From contig CAJOLJ010000007.1 in NCBI GenBank assembly GCA_905235445.1, positions 1-64,000 on the forward strand: a stretch of DNA of 64,000 bases, given 5' to 3'. Origin of the DNA: an uncultured Bacteroidales bacterium. Its GTDB lineage: Bacteria > Bacteroidota > Bacteroidia > Bacteroidales > UBA932. Positions 20,753 to 28,963 of this stretch are shown one piece after another. The notes under the pieces were generated by a model, which searched no databases, had not been told where the DNA came from, and saw nothing but the letters and a program-made list of their open reading frames with translations. Both the position numbers and the translations under genes were made by a program. The first letter of the stretch is position 1, and every line of letters starts with the position of its first letter.

Positions 20753-20835
20753 ATCTCCCTGGCTTCACCAACACTCTCCCGCCCCCCCGAAAAATAAGCA
20801 ACAGAAAAATAATCCATTAAACATCACTCAGGAAA

Positions 20836-22086
20836 ATGAAAGAAGCACAGATCCTCAAGTCCTATGAGATTGCGAAGGAACGTTACGCAGCCCTTGGCGT
20901 AGACACCGACAAGGCCATCGAGACCCTCGAGCGGCAGCAGATATCCCTGCACTGCTGGCAGACCGACGACGTCATGGGGTTCGAGAATGCGGACGCCCTC
21001 AGCGGCGGAATCCAGGCAACGGGCAACTATCCCGGCCGCGCCCGCAACATTGACGAGGTCAGGGCAGACCTCGAGTTCGTGAAGACCCTGCTCGCCGGAA
21101 ACCACCGCATCAATCTCCATGAGATTTACGGAGACTTCGGCGGAAAGAAGGTAGACCGTGACGAGTGCGGGGTGGAACATTTCCAGAGCTGGATAGAGTG
21201 GGCCGCCCAGAACAACTTCAAGCTGGACTTCAATTCCACATCATTCTCCCACCCCAAGAGCGGGGACCTTTCCCTCTCCAATCCCGACCCTGCCATCAGG
21301 GCCTTCTGGATCGAGCACACGAAGCGCTGCCGCCGCATAGCTGACGCAATGGGCCGTGCCCAGGGAGATCCCTGCATCATGAACATCTGGGTCCATGACG
21401 GAAGCAAGGACCTCACAGTGAACCGCAAACTGTACCGCGAGATCCTGGCGGCATCCCTTGACGAGATTCTCGAGGAGGACCTTCCCGGAATGAAGAGCTG
21501 CGTGGAGGCCAAACTCTTCGGAATCGGCCTGGAGAGCTACACCGTGGGTTCCATGGACTTCTTCGAGGGGTACTGCGCAACCCGCAAAGTCATGTACACC
21601 CTCGATACCGGCCACTACGAGCCCACCGAGAATGTCGCGGACAAGATCCCGTCCCTGCTTCTTTTCGTCCCCGAACTGATGCTTCATGTCAGCCGTCCCG
21701 TCAGATGGGACTCCGACCATGTGACCATCATGAACGACCCCACCCAGGAACTCTTCAAGGAGATCGTCAGGGCAGATGCCCTCGACCGTGCCCACGTGGG
21801 CCTGGACTACTTCGATGCCTCCATCAACCGCATCGGCGCCTATGTGATAGGAACCAGGGCAACCCAGAAGTGCCTGCTGTCAGCACTGCTCGAGCCCATA
21901 GGAGAGCTTCGCAAGTACGAGGCAGCCGGCAAGTATTTCGAGCGCCTGGCCCTTCTGGAGGAAGCCAAGACCCTTCCTTTCGGGGCCGTGTTCGATTACT
22001 TCAACTACAAGAACGGCGTTCCCGTAGGAGAGGAGTTCATCCCTGTCATCCAGAAGTACGAGAAGGACGTTACGCTGAGGAGGTAG
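20836..22086 (+). CDS. rhaA: L-rhamnose isomerase
   Basis: Metal-dependent TIM-barrel aldose-ketose isomerase, 416 aa, converting L-rhamnose to L-rhamnulose. The family blocks are plain: LHCWQTDDVMGFE near residue 37, GGIQATGNYPGRARN, and the metal and substrate region LDFNSTSFSHPKSG, then NIWVHDGSKD and LDTGHYEPTENV. It is about the usual 417-420 aa, far shorter than the FucI fold, which rules out a fucose isomerase. It follows the kinase after 83 bases and precedes the symporter by 23. Called rhaI in Bacteroides nomenclature. Confidence 0.96.
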   Translation: MKEAQILKSYEIAKERYAALGVDTDKAIETLERQQISLHCWQTDDVMGFENADALSGGIQATGNYPGRARNIDEVRADLEFVKTLLAGNHRINLHEIYGDFGGKKVDRDECGVEHFQSWIEWAAQNNFKLDFNSTSFSHPKSGDLSLSNPDPAIRAFWIEHTKRCRRIADAMGRAQGDPCIMNIWVHDGSKDLTVNRKLYREILAASLDEILEEDLPGMKSCVEAKLFGIGLESYTVGSMDFFEGYCATRKVMYTLDTGHYEPTENVADKIPSLLLFVPELMLHVSRPVRWDSDHVTIMNDPTQELFKEIVRADALDRAHVGLDYFDASINRIGAYVIGTRATQKCLLSALLEPIGELRKYEAAGKYFERLALLEEAKTLPFGAVFDYFNYKNGVPVGEEFIPVIQKYEKDVTLRR

Positions 22087-22109
22087 CATCCCTTTAACAG
22101 ACTTGAGCC

Positions 22110-23114
22110 ATGAATATAGTACTGGGTCTACTCATAATAGCCGTCGGCGCGTTCTGCCAGTCCTCCTCCTACGTGCCCATCAACAAGATCAAGTCTTGGA
22201 GCTGGGAGAGCTACTGGATTGTGCAGGGTGTGTTCGCCTGGCTGCTCTTCCCCCTGCTGGGAGCCCTTCTGGCAGTGCCCTCGGGGGAGAGCCTTTTCGC
22301 TCTGTACGCCTCCCATCCCCGTGAGTCACTCCTCACATTTGTTTTCGGGATCCTCTGGGGAGTCGGCGGACTTACTTTCGGACTGTCGATGCGCTACATG
22401 GGCGTAGCCCTCGGACAGAGCATAGCACTGGGTACCTGTGCCGGGCTCGGTACCCTGCTTACCCCCATTTTCACGGGCAACACTTCTTCCCTGACCGCTC
22501 CCGTCATCGTGGGTGTGGCAGTCACCCTGCTTGGCATCGCCATAATCGGGGTTGCCGGGGCCATGAAGACAAAGGATAGCGGTGAGAGTGCGAAGGAGGC
22601 GGTCAGGGACTACAATTTCGGCAAGGGACTGCTTGTGGCCCTGCTGGCGGGATTCATGAGCGCATGCTTCGCCATAGGCCTTGGCTTCGGGGAGAAACTC
22701 TCCTGGGCCGAGACAAAGCCCATTTTCTCCACCCTTCCCGCTACGCTGCTCGTTACTTGCGGCGGGTTCCTTACCAACCTGTGCTACTGCTTCTTCCAGA
22801 ATTCCAAGAACAAGACCTGGTCCGACTACGGCAAGAAGGAACTGTGGCTCAACAACATCCTCTTCTGCGCACTTGCCGGTCTCCTGTGGTACTCCCAGTT
22901 TTTCGGACTTGCCCTCGGAAAGGGTTTCCTCACTTCCAGCGCAGTCCTTCTGGCATTCTCCTGGTGCATCCTGCAGAGCCTGAACGTCGCATTCTCCAAT
23001 GTATGGGGCATCATACTGAAGGAATGGAAGGGGGTCAGGGGAAAGACTGTGGTGGTGCTTGTAATAGGCCTCGTCGTACTTATCGTTTCATCCTTCCTGC
23101 CGCAGCTTCTCTAA
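22110..23114 (+). CDS. rhaT: L-rhamnose-proton symporter
   Basis: Inner-membrane transporter of the RhaT family (DMT superfamily), 334 aa with about ten hydrophobic segments. The N-terminus (GAFCQSSSYVPINKIKSWSWE) and the blocks WGVGGLTFGLSMRYMGVALGQ and LSWCILQSLNVAFSNVWG-like helix ends match RhaT proteins. It imports L-rhamnose with protons after the sugar reaches the periplasm. It lies inside the rha operon. It corresponds to rhaP of Bacteroides thetaiotaomicron by position and type. Confidence 0.94.
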   Translation: MNIVLGLLIIAVGAFCQSSSYVPINKIKSWSWESYWIVQGVFAWLLFPLLGALLAVPSGESLFALYASHPRESLLTFVFGILWGVGGLTFGLSMRYMGVALGQSIALGTCAGLGTLLTPIFTGNTSSLTAPVIVGVAVTLLGIAIIGVAGAMKTKDSGESAKEAVRDYNFGKGLLVALLAGFMSACFAIGLGFGEKLSWAETKPIFSTLPATLLVTCGGFLTNLCYCFFQNSKNKTWSDYGKKELWLNNILFCALAGLLWYSQFFGLALGKGFLTSSAVLLAFSWCILQSLNVAFSNVWGIILKEWKGVRGKTVVVLVIGLVVLIVSSFLPQLL

Positions 23115-23149
23115 AGTCCACAACCAATCACTCATACTCACTCCAATCA

Positions 23150-23962
23150 ATGCAATCAGTACTTGACAACAGGCCCTCTCTCAAAGCAGAGATAGACAAA
23201 GTCGCAGAGGTGGCACTCTACCTCTGGCAGAAAGGCTGGGCCGAGAGAAACGGCGGGAACATAACAATCAACATAACCGAGTTCGTGGACGACGGCATGA
23301 GGTCCATGCTCGCCATAACGGAACCCCGTCCCATCGGGACCACCCTTCCTCACTTGAAGGGAACATGGTTCTACTGCAAGGGGACCAACCGCAGGATGAG
23401 GGACCTCGCCCGCTATCCCATGGACAACGGTTCCATAATCCGCATACTTCCCGACTGCGCCCACTACGAGATAGTGGCGGACAAGCCCGTAGCCCCGACT
23501 TCGGAGCTGCCTTCACACCTCGGTGTCCACAACTATTTGATTGCCAAGGGTTCCCCCTATAAGGCATCGGTGCATACCCATCCCATCGAGCTTGTCGCAA
23601 TGACCCACAGCAAGCATTTCATGGAAAAGGACGTGGCAACGAACCTCCTCTGGAGCATGATTCCGGAGACCAAGGCATTCTGCCCGAGGGGACTGGGAAT
23701 GGTCCCGTACATGCTGCCCTCGAGCGTCGAGCTCGGTGAGGCCACGATCCGGACCATCGACGAAGGCTATGACGTGGTCATGTGGGAAAAGCACGGGGTG
23801 TTCGCCGTGGATACCGATGTCATGGCGGCATTCGACCAGATAGATGTCCTGAACAAGTCCGCCCTCATCTACATCGCTGCCAAGGGCATGGGCTTCGAGC
23901 CCGACGGGATGACTGCAGCCCAGATGCAGGAGATGTCCGTAGCATTCCATCTCCCCAAGTAG
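23150..23962 (+). CDS. rhaD: Rhamnulose-1-phosphate aldolase
   Basis: Class II zinc aldolase, 270 aa, cleaving L-rhamnulose 1-phosphate to dihydroxyacetone phosphate and L-lactaldehyde. The open frame extends far upstream, but the ATG at 23150 begins the first conserved block, just after the rhaT stop. AERNGGNITINI binds phosphate. The zinc ligands are visible as HTH (residues 142 and 144) and the third His in WEKHG (residue 215), at nearly the positions known for E. coli RhaD. It is last in the operon; a terminator follows about 40 bases later. A lactaldehyde reductase gene, which follows in Bacteroides, is not here. Confidence 0.93.
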   Translation: MQSVLDNRPSLKAEIDKVAEVALYLWQKGWAERNGGNITINITEFVDDGMRSMLAITEPRPIGTTLPHLKGTWFYCKGTNRRMRDLARYPMDNGSIIRILPDCAHYEIVADKPVAPTSELPSHLGVHNYLIAKGSPYKASVHTHPIELVAMTHSKHFMEKDVATNLLWSMIPETKAFCPRGLGMVPYMLPSSVELGEATIRTIDEGYDVVMWEKHGVFAVDTDVMAAFDQIDVLNKSALIYIAAKGMGFEPDGMTAAQMQEMSVAFHLPK

Positions 23963-24002
23963 AGGGGACAACAATACAAAACCTACTTATCATCATTTGG
24001 AG

Positions 24003-24036
24003 GTGCGGCCGGATTTCCCGGCCGCACTGTTGTATG
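24003..24036 (+). terminator. Terminator of the rha operon
   Basis: Perfect 10-bp stem GTGCGGCCGG (24003-24012) / CCGGCCGCAC (24018-24027) with a 5-base loop, followed by TGTTGTATG. The stem is strong; the U-rich tail is weak. Confidence 0.7.
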
Positions 24037-24128
24037 TGTGAAAGGGAGTGCGGGAAGGGGGAATGCATGGTCCCGTGTACTTTGGCATGGAATATGTCCG
24101 CTACTGCCTGGACACACAAGCAAATCAT

Positions 24129-24806
24129 ATGCGACGCTTTTCCCTGGGATTCCCTATCCTTCTTGTTGCCTTCCTTCTCGGCTTCGCTCCTTCCATGGGG
24201 GCGCAGTCGGTAGGGGACATTCCCGCAAATGGGGAGGGGAAGGATTCATTGAAGGTCCACTCTCCCAGGAAATTGGACCTTGGACTAAGCGCATCCTACG
24301 GCATTAGCCTGGGAGATGACCGCACGAACAGCTACGAGCTTGCCCTCCATATGGGTTATCCCATGAGTAGTCACCTGTATCTCGGTGCGGGCCTCGGCTA
24401 TGGCATCTACTTCACCCCTTCGGGAGGACCTGCCACCCTGTGGGGCTATCCCGTCAACTCCAGTGAGTTCTCCGTCGTGCGTCCTTTCGTTTACGGGACG
24501 TATTTCTTCAGGCCGGGGGATGAGTGGAATCCCTTCGTCACTGCAAGGCTGGGATACTCCTTTTACGGCAGCGCCCCGTTTTCCTCTTGGGGAAGGGCTG
24601 TACAGAGCACTTCTCTCCCCGGTACATTGCCATCGCCAGGTGCAATGGATACTGGCGCCCTAAGCGGGATTTACTCTTCCATAGGAGGGGGAGTGATAAG
24701 GAAGATAGGGGACAGCGGTGTGAGCATCGGAGTGGGTGTGAGCCTCGAGTTCAGGCCGTACTCCGGGGGATACCTCGGCGTGGGCGTCCCTTGGATGATG
24801 CGATAG
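24129..24806 (+). CDS. Predicted outer-membrane beta-barrel protein, function unknown
   Basis: 225 aa from the ATG at 24129, which opens a signal peptide (MRRFSLGFPILLVAFLLGF, ending at MGAQ). An in-frame ATG at 24048 lacks one. The body alternates polar and hydrophobic residues with many Gly, Tyr and Phe: LSASYGISLG, LYLGAGLGYGIYF, VTARLGYSFYG, ISIGVGVSLEFRPY-like strands near the end. About eight strands fit a small barrel of the OmpW/OmpX or porin-family size. I do not recognise a specific family. It is 166 bases after rhaD, beyond a terminator, so a role in rhamnose use is not implied. Confidence 0.65.
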   Translation: MRRFSLGFPILLVAFLLGFAPSMGAQSVGDIPANGEGKDSLKVHSPRKLDLGLSASYGISLGDDRTNSYELALHMGYPMSSHLYLGAGLGYGIYFTPSGGPATLWGYPVNSSEFSVVRPFVYGTYFFRPGDEWNPFVTARLGYSFYGSAPFSSWGRAVQSTSLPGTLPSPGAMDTGALSGIYSSIGGGVIRKIGDSGVSIGVGVSLEFRPYSGGYLGVGVPWMMR

Positions 24807-25051
24807 CCTGGGTAACGATACCCGGGGAGCTGCGGATACATCTTCCCCCTTTCATGCAGCGGTCAATGCGGGTTCCTCCTTATCTTAAATGAACATCCCG
24901 GCCAACTACTCTATGTGGACCGGGACTTTTCCTGTCAATCTTTGGCCATCAGTTTCATTCGGTCCCACTGTTTTTGCATTTTATTCGGGGTAAATGCGGA
25001 TGGATAATACAAAAACACTATCTTTATAAGATTTATAGAACATTCTTACTT

Positions 25052-25930
25052 ATGGCAAAGAAAAAAACTGACAGCTTAATCGATGAAATCATGGAGCTCC
25101 TCTCCGTGGATCCTGGCATCCCGGTTGGAAAGGAATTGAAAGAACTCATGGCCGACAATTCCGAGGCTTATGTGCCGGATGATGATGACGATGATGAGCA
25201 GTGGGATGATGATGAAGACGATTATGATGATGAGGATTATGACGATGATGATGACGACGATTATGATGATGATGACGACAATGAATACGGCGAGTATACA
25301 TATCCCGCTACGGTGGACACCTGGGAACCTATTCTGAAATACACCCTCCGCGTCACTCTGAAGGGACTCAAGCCGCCCATCTATCGCAAGTTTTCCCTAC
25401 CGTCCAACGTAAGCCTTAGGTTCCTCTCGATGTTCATCTTGGACAGCATGGGATGGACGAACTACCATATGAACGCCTTCCGCATCGGCAGGGTGTCCTT
25501 CTATCCCGCTTACCAGAGGGATCCCGATTGGGAATTCGGTGAGGCATACAATCAGGAGGACTACGCCCTCTCGCAAGTGCTTTCCGTCAAGGGCAAGAGC
25601 ATCACCTTCGAGTATGATTTCGGGGATGGCTGGGACCATGAGGTCAAGCTTTCATCTGTAGCAGAATACAAGGAGGACGAGGAGCGGAAACTGTGTTTCA
25701 TAAAAGGGGAGAGGGCATGTCCCCCCGAGGACTGCGGCGGTATATGGGGCTATGAGGAGCTTCTGGAACTTGTTGCAGCAAAGAGGGAAGGAAAGATGAT
25801 TTCCAAAGATGACAAGGAAAAGTTGGATTGGTACGGCATCAATCCCAATACCTTCCAGGACACAATCGATGAGGAAGGCATAGAGGAAATGGTCGATTTC
25901 TACAACGGAATGCTCATGGATGAAGGGTGA
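25052..25930 (+). CDS. Plasmid pRiA4b ORF-3-like protein with acidic linker
   Basis: 292 aa from the ATG at 25052. A short helical head (about 40 residues) is followed by a linker of nearly pure Asp (about residues 42-85), then a pRiA4b ORF-3 domain (PF07929 type). That domain is recognised from YTLRVTLKGLKPPIYRKF, LPSNVSLRFLSMFILDSMGW, ITFEYDFGDGWDHEVKL and GERACPPEDCGG. The domain is widespread on plasmids and in chromosomes; its biochemical role is unknown. The head plus charged linker plus domain layout is repeated in the next gene. The local AT content appears higher than in the flanking PUL genes. A TATCTTTA at 25019-25026 could be an imperfect -7 element. Confidence 0.85.
   Translation: MAKKKTDSLIDEIMELLSVDPGIPVGKELKELMADNSEAYVPDDDDDDEQWDDDEDDYDDEDYDDDDDDDYDDDDDNEYGEYTYPATVDTWEPILKYTLRVTLKGLKPPIYRKFSLPSNVSLRFLSMFILDSMGWTNYHMNAFRIGRVSFYPAYQRDPDWEFGEAYNQEDYALSQVLSVKGKSITFEYDFGDGWDHEVKLSSVAEYKEDEERKLCFIKGERACPPEDCGGIWGYEELLELVAAKREGKMISKDDKEKLDWYGINPNTFQDTIDEEGIEEMVDFYNGMLMDEG
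25173..25292 (+). repeat. GAT/GAC trinucleotide-rich tract (poly-Asp coding)
   Basis: Near-continuous GAT, GAC, GAA and TAT codons inside the preceding gene, coding a stretch of mostly Asp. The tract could gain or lose codons by slippage without changing frame. Confidence 0.8.
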
Positions 25931-25974
25931 GTGGCATTCATGATAATCCGAACAATTGCAAATACCAAAGATAT

Positions 25975-26881
25975 ATGGCAAGCATGGACCCGGCAATCTA
26001 CGCAGACATCCTGGAGGTCATGGGAATTGACCCGCTGTCCCCCGAGGGACAGGCATTCATTTCAAAAATGGTCGGGGGTTCCTCGAGCACTTCTTCGCAT
26101 TCATCGTCAAAAAAGTCAGAATCGAAGTCATCTGAGTCGAAAAAGATATCATCATCTTCCTCCTCCTCCACTTCCACTGAGTCATTCATGGAGGAGCATC
26201 CTTTCCCGGAGGATGCTTTCTCCGGTTACGATTGTCCCCGGGATGTATCCGGCCACGAAAAGAGGACGCGGTCCTGTCCGAAAGTATACCCTCACCATGA
26301 CCCTCCAGGGTATCGACCCGCCCATCTGGCGCATGTTTGATATCCCATCGAACGTATCCCTTCAATTTCTGTCGGATTTCTTGATGTCTGTCATGGGATA
26401 CGAGTGGGACAATTATTACGGTTTCTTCAAAGCCGGAAACTGGTATTCCCCTTATTCCAATCTGGATTATGGAAAGGTCAAGCATCGGTATAGCATAGAC
26501 AAATTCGCCCTGTCCGATCTCCTTGCCGAGAATGGAGATTGCATGATTTACGAATTCAATTCACTGGGCGGTTGGCAGCACGACCTGAAGCTCGTCTCTG
26601 TCGCTGAGTACGGGAAAGATGAGCCGAAGATTATCCACTACCTCGGAGGTGAGAGGGCCTGTCCCGTTGAGGGGAGTGAAGGCCCGGAGCACTACACGCA
26701 AATTCTTTCCGCCTTTATGAAAAAGAAGGCCGGGGAAAGGCTCACTCCGGAAGAGGAGAGCGATGTGGATATTTATTTCTACATGAAAAAGGATTTCGAG
26801 GATAAGCCCAACCAATTCCATATCGACAGAGACTTAGATTACTATAGCGACCGCCTCTGTTCCCGAAGGAAAAAGAGCTAG
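25975..26881 (+). pseudogene. Second pRiA4b ORF-3-like gene, interrupted by a frameshift
   Basis: Paralog of the gene 45 bases upstream, with its two halves in different frames. From the ATG at 25975 one frame codes a head (MDPAIYADILEVMGIDPLSP) and a Ser/Lys-rich linker (SSSKKSESKSSESKK), then degrades after about 26230. The pRiA4b ORF-3 domain continues in the +1 frame: YTLTMTLQGIDPPIWRMF, IPSNVSLQFLSDFLMSVMGY, GGERACPVEGSEG, stop at 26881. One extra base between about 26205 and 26290 accounts for this, for example in the CCCC-GGG at 26235-26241. It could be a real lesion, an assembly error, or less likely programmed frameshifting. All conserved domain blocks survive, which argues for a recent event or an error. 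Confidence 0.75.
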
Positions 26882-26993
26882 TCCCCGGGAAAGGGTCACG
26901 GGGAAGATCGCCCCTTCGGGAGCGGACACTCATCCCTGCGGAAATCGTAAAGCATTTTGAAGATTCCGGTAAGGCAATGTGTCCCCGAGTGCC

Positions 26994-27001
26994 TATCTTT
27001 G
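26994..27001 (+). promoter_or_regulatory. -7 element ahead of the PNPOx lipoprotein gene
   Basis: TATCTTTG, 58 bases before the start codon. No well-spaced TTTG upstream, so confidence rests on the exact -7 match. Confidence 0.5.
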
Positions 27002-27059
27002 CACAAGTATTGAAGACATCCTCCACGGGGAACATCCCTGTGAACAACATCGACTTTTT

Positions 27060-27632
27060 ATGAAATCATCCTTGAGAACCCTTTCCGGGACCATCCTCAT
27101 GGGGGCGGTCCTGCTGCTTCTCGCCAGTGGCTGCGGGAACAATTCATCCAACGGTACACAGGCCGCATCAGCGGACAATTGCTGCCAGAAAACCTTAGAA
27201 ACACCGATGCTCAAACAAACCACACCATCTCCCGCGAACGCTGCCACCGTGCAGCAGTTCCTCAAGGCCGTAGGCACCTACTACCTGGCTACGGAAGAAG
27301 GCGGCCAGCCCAGGGTGCGTCCCTTCGGCACCGCCGAGATATTCGAGGGTAAACTGTACATCCAGACAGGAAAGTCCAAGAACGTCTACAAGCAGATACT
27401 CTCCAACCCCAGAGTGGAGATCTGCGCTTTCAACGGAGGCGAATGGATCCGCATCGAGTGCGAACTCATTCCCGATGACAGGGTCGAGGCGAAGAAGGAC
27501 ATGCTGGACAAGAACCCCTCTCTTCGGGGCATGTACGACGAGAATGACGACAATACCATCGTCCTGTACATGAGAAACGCCACCGCCACGATCTCTTCTT
27601 TCACCTCTCCTTCAAGGACCCTGGAGTTCTAG
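27060..27632 (+). CDS. Lipoprotein with pyridoxamine 5'-phosphate oxidase-like (PNPOx) fold
   Basis: 190 aa. The ATG at 27060 opens a lipoprotein signal (LLLASGC, Cys25); an in-frame ATG at 26979 is upstream of the promoter. After a Ser/Ala-rich spacer the split-barrel flavin-binding domain is seen from about residue 58: VGTYYLATEEGGQPRVRPFG, EGKLYIQTGKSKNVYKQI, NPRVEICAF and WIRIECEL. Small PNPOx-type proteins of this kind bind FMN or F420 and often reduce unknown substrates, normally in the cytoplasm. Lipid anchoring to the envelope is unusual for the fold. It stands alone between the pRiA4b genes and an AraC regulator. Confidence 0.85.
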   Translation: MKSSLRTLSGTILMGAVLLLLASGCGNNSSNGTQAASADNCCQKTLETPMLKQTTPSPANAATVQQFLKAVGTYYLATEEGGQPRVRPFGTAEIFEGKLYIQTGKSKNVYKQILSNPRVEICAFNGGEWIRIECELIPDDRVEAKKDMLDKNPSLRGMYDENDDNTIVLYMRNATATISSFTSPSRTLEF

Positions 27633-27662
27633 GGAAGGGAAGTGCCCCGCTTGACAAAAATG

Positions 27663-27693
27663 ATGGCTCAGCCCCTGCCCGGGGCTGGGCCAT
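27663..27693. terminator. Bidirectional terminator hairpin
   Basis: A 13-bp stem (27663-27675 with 27681-27693, one G-T pair) and 5-base loop lie between the convergent PNPOx and AraC genes. Confidence 0.7.
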
Positions 27694-27697
27694 TGCA

Positions 27698-28624
27698 TTA
27701 CTGGGGCCTCATCTCGGCATTGTCCCCGGGCAGGGGAGAGCCTTCACCTCTTGTAATCCTGCGGTAGTGGGCCGGAGTCATCCCGGTTTCCTTTTTGAAC
27801 ATGCTGAAAAAGTAGTCATAGTTCTCGTACCCGAACTCGTAGGCCACCTCCTTTATGGGGACGGTGGTATTGGTGAGCGCCTCCCTGACCTTCCCCAGGC
27901 GCAGGTTCTGGATGTACTTGGCGGGGGAGAAGCCAGTGTATTCCTTGAATATTCTCCTGAAGTTGGAATACCCCATGCACAGTTTCCTGGCGACTTCCTG
28001 CGGGGTGATGTCCCTGTAGTGTTCCGCTATCAGGATTTTCGCCCGGTTGATGTTGTCACTCACCTCGGAGAAGTTCTCGTTCCTCTCATGGAAGAACGTG
28101 AGGCCAAGAAGGTGGGACACTATGCCTCCGAGGCGCTGCTGGAAAGCCGCTTCCTGGGAGGATGCCACCTCTATGGCTTCCTGGTACAGTCCCACGATGT
28201 CATCTTGGAGGCCCGCCTCGAAGATGGGCCTGTGCGGGGAGAAGAATCCCGCTTTCACCCAGCTCTCCATCTGGGCACCCTCGAACCCTATCCAATACTC
28301 TTTCCATCCCGTGTCCTCCTGCGGGGCGTAGGAATGCCATTCCCCGGGGAAAAGCAGGAACAGGCTGCCCCGTCCAAGGGGTATGGGCCCCCCGAGGCTT
28401 GCGGAGCGGAAACGCCCCTTGCCCCTTGTTATGTACAGGAGCTGGTATTCGGACAGGATCCTTCCCCTCTGCTCCGAGAAAAGGTACCTGGAGGGGTGCT
28501 CGGAGGGGGGATAGGGTTCCCCGGGGGCTATGTCCTGGAACCCTACCGAGTTCACGGCAAGGCCCCATGCAAGGTCGTTGCGGTTTACGGCGAGATATTT
28601 AATGTGAAGGGAATGGTCATCCAT
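27698..28624 (-). CDS. AraC-family transcriptional regulator
   Basis: 308 aa from the ATG at 28624; upstream in-frame codons read as non-coding. The N-terminal half is an AraC-type cupin sensor domain (LLYITRGKGRFRSAS, GSLFLLFPGEWHSYAPQ, KEYWIGFEG). The C-terminal 100 residues hold two helix-turn-helix units: ITPQEVARKLCMGYSNFRRIFKE, then VPIKEVAYEFGYENYDYFFSMFKKETGMTP, with the family ending HYRR. It is divergent from the GH3 gene, the likeliest target. Bacteroides rha operons carry an AraC regulator next door (RhaR); this gene is 3.7 kb from rhaD, so regulation of the rha genes is possible but unproven. Confidence 0.92.
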   Translation of the reverse strand: MDDHSLHIKYLAVNRNDLAWGLAVNSVGFQDIAPGEPYPPSEHPSRYLFSEQRGRILSEYQLLYITRGKGRFRSASLGGPIPLGRGSLFLLFPGEWHSYAPQEDTGWKEYWIGFEGAQMESWVKAGFFSPHRPIFEAGLQDDIVGLYQEAIEVASSQEAAFQQRLGGIVSHLLGLTFFHERNENFSEVSDNINRAKILIAEHYRDITPQEVARKLCMGYSNFRRIFKEYTGFSPAKYIQNLRLGKVREALTNTTVPIKEVAYEFGYENYDYFFSMFKKETGMTPAHYRRITRGEGSPLPGDNAEMRPQ

Positions 28625-28963
28625 GGCGGTGGGGTCAAAATTCAAAGTTCTGTTGGGGGTGCAAGCTCCCCGACGGAGCGAATATAGCTCATTTTGAAGA
28701 AAATGCAAACAAGTGTGAAGATAATGGCACTTGTCAGTAAACGGGGAATTGTACTTTTGCATAGGGGGTGAGGGGCATGGACGGGGGCATCTGTCCAAGT
28801 GAAAAAAACGAAAAATGACAATATGGGAAAAACTATGGACATACGTGAAAGCCCCTTTGGCCGAAAATGACTAATTTTGAACTCGCATCCGAAGGGTATC
28901 CAAAGCAACCTGATACATAATATTTTTATACATACATTCCTTTACACACACTTTCACAGTCAC
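28625..28963. promoter_or_regulatory. Divergent AraC/GH3 intergenic region
   Basis: No gene seen. A -7 element TAATTTTG at 28872-28879 would give the GH3 gene a leader of about 85 bases. A second plus-strand match, TACTTTTG, lies at 28752-28759. AT-rich stretches near 28690-28730 (two GTGAAGATAATGG/TGAAGAAAATGC-like words) could be regulator half sites; this is inference. Confidence 0.45.

Noticed and set aside
19316..23962. Operon as a fucose pathway
   Set aside because: The isomerase is the 416-aa RhaA type rather than the roughly 590-aa FucI type, and the transporter is RhaT rather than the FucP type.
25173..25292. GAT/GAC tract as a CRISPR-like or non-coding satellite
   Set aside because: Units are codon-sized and irregular, and the tract stays in frame within a gene with a recognised C-terminal domain.
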